From NCBI GenBank assembly GCA_035651595.1, contig DASRFJ010000081.1, positions 1 through 8,272 of the forward strand: DNA of 8,272 nucleotides, in the 5' to 3' direction. The notes under the pieces are model-generated. The model made no database searches. It was not told the DNA's origin and saw only the letters and a list, made by a program, of their open reading frames with translations. Origin of the DNA: JAFARZ01 sp035651595. GTDB taxonomy: Bacteria; Actinomycetota; Actinomycetes; Streptosporangiales; Streptosporangiaceae. The position numbers were made by a program, and so were the translations under genes. Shown in pieces: positions 5,294-8,272 of this stretch; the stretch's first letter is position 1; each line of letters opens with the position of its first letter.

Positions 5294-7876
5294 ATGTCGC
5301 ACACCGGCCAGTCGCGACGGGGTTTTATCGGCGCCGCAGGCGTCGCCGGCGGGGCAGCGGCGCTGTCCGCGATTCCCGTGCGGTCCGCACACGCCGCCGT
5401 CACCGCCGGGCAGGCGGACGCCAGCCAGGCCGCCGAAACCCGGTCCTTCATCTCACCAGCCGCGGTGACCAGCGTCCAGGGTGCCGTCGAGAACGCGCAC
5501 GCCCTTGTCAACGGCGGCATGGCGACGCTGACCGCGGGCAGCGGCACGGCACCGCTCGTCGTCCTCGACTACAGCGAGATCGTCGGCGGCCAGCCGCAGT
5601 TCCTGGTCACCAGGGTTACCGGGGACGTCACCTTGCAGGCGATCTACTCCGAGTCGCTGCCCTACCTGCTGCCGGGCGGCGACGGTTTCGGCACGGACAA
5701 CGACGCTGGCCAGCGGACGATCTCCTTCGTCGGAGTTCCGGGCGGCGCGCAGCTTTCCCGGGTGGAGAACTACCAGCTGACCGGCCCCGGCCCGGTGCGG
5801 GGTCACCTGCTCCAGGCCGGCCAGCGGTTCCAGGCCATCACGCTGCTCGGCTCCGGCTCCGTGCAGCTCACCAGGGTCGGCTTCGTGCCGAGCTTCCGGC
5901 TGGACACGCCCGATGACCCGCGGGCGGGCGCGTTCACGTGCAGCGACCCCGACCTGGGCAAGATCTGGCAGATCGGCGTGCACACCGTCAACACCTGCTC
6001 GGTGCCGGTCGGCTCGATTCCGCCCCTCTACGAGGCGACCTCGAAAGGCCTGGTCGTGCACGGCAGCGAGTACACGGCCTACCGCCCGGGTGACGGCTGG
6101 ACGGATTACACGGCGACCTTCGGTATCGAGATCCTGGCGAACGAGGCGAGCTGGCTGGTGCGCAGCGACTCGATGAGCACGGGCACGATGATGGTGCTGT
6201 GCGCCGGCGACGACACGCTGCCCGTCAGCAAGCCAGACACGCTGCGCATCTACATCATGAACCAGGGGCCGCAGGCGCTCATCGCGGTCGTGCCGATGCC
6301 GTTCCAGGTCACCGCCAACACCGTGTACCCGGTGAGCGTCACGGTGGCGGGCGGCACGCTGACCGTGACGATCAAGGGCACCCAGGTGTACAGCGGCACG
6401 GTGGCCGGCATGCGACCAAGCGGCTCGTTTGGCTTCGCGAACGCGCAGGGCGCGCTGTCGCGCGCCACCGGCCTGACCGTGACCAGCGCGGCGGGCACCG
6501 TGCTGCTCAGCGAGAAGCTCACCGGCTCGGGCACGCACGCGTTCGTCGACGCGTGCCTGGCCGGGACGAACGTGACCCCGTCCATCATGGACGGCGCCAT
6601 GCGCGACCGCCTGGTGTGGAGCGGCGACATGGGCATCAGCGAGCTGACCGTGCTGGCCAGCACCTTTGACAACCAGTACCTGACCGGTTCCTGCGAGCAG
6701 TACTTCCGGTACCAGAACGCCAACGGCGGCATCCCCATCGCGGTGCCCGCGCAAGGAAAGGGCCTGTCGGTCACCGGCACGTTCGGCCCGCCGCCGAGCC
6801 TCAGCACGCAGGACTACGGCATGATGCAGGTGACCGACGCCTACAACTACTGGCTGTTCTCCGGCGACACCGCGTGGGTTTCCCGGAACTGGGCCGCGAT
6901 CCGCGGCATCATGACGTGGCTGACCGGCCAGCGCGGCGCGAACGGGCTGATGAGCGGCGTCGGCCCGCTGGCCACCCAGATGTCCACCAACGCCCACTTC
7001 TACGGCGCCCTGCACCAGGCCGAGCAGATGGCAACGGCGGTCGGCGACACCGCCTCGGCTTCGGCGTACGCCGCGGCGGCACCGGGCTACGGCGAGACCA
7101 TCAACACGCTGCTGTTCAACCGGTCCGCCGGCATGTACAGCGCCTCCGTCACCAGGCCAGCGGTCTTCGACGAGATCGGCAACGGGTACGCCCTGCTGTA
7201 CGGCCTGCCCGCGCTCGACCCCACGATCGACACCGCAACGCTCGCCGCCAACCTGACCAAAGCCCTCGCCGGACCGAAGGGCCCGTGCGAGGACTCCTCG
7301 CAGGTGCCCGGCGGCAACATCGCGCCGTACGAGACCGGGTGGGAGGTCCTCGGCCGGCTCGCCGCCGGGCACACCCAGGGCGCGCTGGACCTGATCCGCC
7401 AGGTCTGGGGACTCATGCTGCCGCAGAACACTCCCTATTACAGCGGCGCCTGCTGGGAGTACGTCGCCCAGACCGGCCTGCCGGGGCTGGGCCCGGGCAC
7501 CAGCCTGGCCCACGGCTGGGCCAGCGGCGCCACCCCCGCGCTGTCTCTGTACGTGCTCGGCGGGCGCCCGCTCTCCCCCGGCTACCGCACGTTCCTCGTC
7601 GAACCCCAGCCCGGCGACCTCACCTGGGCGAAGGGCCGGGTACCCACTCCGCGCGGTCCGGTCACCATCGACTGGACCGCGCACGCGGGCGTCACCTTGT
7701 CGGTCGACGTGCCACCCGGCACCCACGGCTACGCCGGCGTCCCGTCGACCGCGGCGCACGGCACCGTCGACGGCGTCGTCACCGAGCCGGTGACCGTCCC
7801 CGGTTACCCGGGCCTGACGGGATACCGCTACTTCGGGCCGCTCTCACCCGGCCGCCACCGGATTGTCGCCGGCTGA
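5294..7876 (+). CDS. Exported GH78-type alpha-L-rhamnosidase-like protein with inserted jelly-roll domain
   Basis: The 860-residue protein begins with a Tat-type signal: SRRGFIGAAG (7-16, paired Arg at 8-9), a weakly hydrophobic Ala/Gly core and a likely cut after SAHA near residue 34. An N-terminal beta region (~50-210) is followed by the first catalytic helix (SDPDLGKIW, from ~217). An insert of about 155 residues (~257-411: GDGWTDYTATFGIEI, ASWLVRSDS, PDTLRIYIMNQG, GTLTVTIKGTQVYSG, SGSFGF) looks like a concanavalin A-like/LamG-type jelly roll. The helical catalytic region resumes with MDGAMRDRLVWSGD (432-445). GACWE puts Glu722 as expected general base, SLAHGWASG follows (737-745), and a C-terminal beta domain completes it. 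Asp438 stands where GH78 enzymes normally have the acid Glu. Expected role: folded export through Tat and hydrolysis of terminal alpha-L-rhamnosides or a related deoxy sugar; the substrate is unproven. It is the clear paralog of the preceding gene, second in the operon, 22 bases before the next start. Confidence 0.88.
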   Translation: MSHTGQSRRGFIGAAGVAGGAAALSAIPVRSAHAAVTAGQADASQAAETRSFISPAAVTSVQGAVENAHALVNGGMATLTAGSGTAPLVVLDYSEIVGGQPQFLVTRVTGDVTLQAIYSESLPYLLPGGDGFGTDNDAGQRTISFVGVPGGAQLSRVENYQLTGPGPVRGHLLQAGQRFQAITLLGSGSVQLTRVGFVPSFRLDTPDDPRAGAFTCSDPDLGKIWQIGVHTVNTCSVPVGSIPPLYEATSKGLVVHGSEYTAYRPGDGWTDYTATFGIEILANEASWLVRSDSMSTGTMMVLCAGDDTLPVSKPDTLRIYIMNQGPQALIAVVPMPFQVTANTVYPVSVTVAGGTLTVTIKGTQVYSGTVAGMRPSGSFGFANAQGALSRATGLTVTSAAGTVLLSEKLTGSGTHAFVDACLAGTNVTPSIMDGAMRDRLVWSGDMGISELTVLASTFDNQYLTGSCEQYFRYQNANGGIPIAVPAQGKGLSVTGTFGPPPSLSTQDYGMMQVTDAYNYWLFSGDTAWVSRNWAAIRGIMTWLTGQRGANGLMSGVGPLATQMSTNAHFYGALHQAEQMATAVGDTASASAYAAAAPGYGETINTLLFNRSAGMYSASVTRPAVFDEIGNGYALLYGLPALDPTIDTATLAANLTKALAGPKGPCEDSSQVPGGNIAPYETGWEVLGRLAAGHTQGALDLIRQVWGLMLPQNTPYYSGACWEYVAQTGLPGLGPGTSLAHGWASGATPALSLYVLGGRPLSPGYRTFLVEPQPGDLTWAKGRVPTPRGPVTIDWTAHAGVTLSVDVPPGTHGYAGVPSTAAHGTVDGVVTEPVTVPGYPGLTGYRYFGPLSPGRHRIVAG

Positions 7877-7898
7877 CCTGAAGAAAGAGAGATGCGCG

Positions 7899-8272
7899 AT
7901 GGCGAGTGGGATTCTTGTGCGTGGCTGGCGATGCCTGCTGGTGGTGGCCGTCGGCGCGACCCTCGGGTCGGTGTCCCCGGCGATGGCCGGCACCTCCTCC
8001 GGCGGAACGGACCGAACGACGCTGACTGCGACGGTCCTCCGTGCGGACACGTTCCGCGATCCGATCGGACTCGGCGATGCGACACCGAAGCTGAGCTGGG
8101 AGCTCGTCGCGGACGGGCGGGCCGGCTCGCCGGCCGCGCGCCAGACCGCGTACCAGATCCGGGTGGCGTCCACCGAGGCGCGGCTCGGCCATCCCGACCT
8201 CTGGGACTCCGGCAAGGTCGCCGCCGGCGACACGAACAACATCGCCTACGGCGGGGCGGCGCTCCGCTCCCG
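7899..8272 (+). CDS. Secreted alpha-L-rhamnosidase, GH78, N-terminal part (3' partial)
   Basis: The open frame runs from ATG 7899 off the window end, giving 124 residues. GAAAGAGAG at 7883-7891 is the ribosome binding site and favours 7899 over the out-of-frame ATG at 7892. Residues 1-30 form a Sec-type signal peptide (hydrophobic core at ~12-25, likely cut after AMA at 28-30). From ~39 the sequence follows the N-terminal beta-sandwich of canonical bacterial alpha-L-rhamnosidases: LRADTFRDPIGLGDATPKLS (43-62), then SWEL, QTAYQIRVAS, LWDSGKV and YGGAALRS. This equals the family pattern in which the start of the mature enzyme reads roughly PLG-(I/L)-x-x-x-x-P-x-LSW, then QTAYQI-x-VAS, then LWDSGKV. 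The architecture differs from the two upstream paralogs, which lack this domain, so the operon combines at least two GH78 types. The catalytic part lies beyond the window. Confidence 0.88.
   Translation, partial: MASGILVRGWRCLLVVAVGATLGSVSPAMAGTSSGGTDRTTLTATVLRADTFRDPIGLGDATPKLSWELVADGRAGSPAARQTAYQIRVASTEARLGHPDLWDSGKVAAGDTNNIAYGGAALRS

Noticed and set aside
5453..7759. 768-residue minus-strand open frame opposite the second GH78-type gene
   Set aside because: It is a shadow of the + strand catalytic gene; no domain or start signal is visible.

Overview
The window reads as a high-GC actinobacterial chromosome segment. Coding regions have G/C-dominated third positions, the ribosome binding sites are purine-rich, and the secreted proteins have long Ala-rich signal peptides. 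The family mix (rhamnulokinase plus several glycoside hydrolase family 78-type proteins) fits a soil actinomycete that degrades plant polysaccharides. I cannot name the genus from sequence alone.

Layout, all genes on the + strand. (1) 1-1816 is the end of an intracellular L-rhamnose catabolic operon: the last 42 codons of a bifunctional rhamnulose-1-phosphate aldolase/short-chain dehydrogenase, a 70-residue stand-alone LuxR-type helix-turn-helix protein, and rhamnulokinase RhaB. (2) 1817-3016 is a 1.2 kb stretch with no convincing gene. It holds a 15-copy tandem array of ~47 bp units (1902-2568), each with a conserved 20 bp imperfect palindrome. Next come a perfect 12 bp palindrome, a 12+12 bp inverted repeat and a G-rich tract. 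Last is a regulatory zone with a 2 x 20 bp direct repeat centred on AGCGCT and a perfect 12 bp LacI-type operator, TGAAACGTTTCA, 35 bp before a gene start. (3) 3017-8272 is a run of three closely spaced genes for exported GH78-type (alpha-L-rhamnosidase-like) proteins. The first is broken by an apparent one-base deletion near 4755. The second is intact, with a twin-arginine signal and a jelly-roll domain inserted into its catalytic region. The third is cut by the window edge and looks like a conventional GH78 N-terminus.

Together the genes suggest an L-rhamnose utilisation locus. Exported GH78 enzymes would release rhamnose from plant polymers or glycosides. After uptake and isomerisation (genes not in the window), RhaB phosphorylates L-rhamnulose, and the bifunctional enzyme cleaves rhamnulose-1-phosphate to dihydroxyacetone phosphate and L-lactaldehyde and oxidises the aldehyde. 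The LacI-type operator implies sugar-responsive control of the secreted-enzyme operon.

The points most worth a second look are the structured non-coding repeat array between the two operons, the frameshift that splits the first GH78 gene with an ATGA overlap, the Glu-to-Asp change at the expected general-acid position in both GH78 paralogs, and the jelly-roll inserted inside the second paralog.
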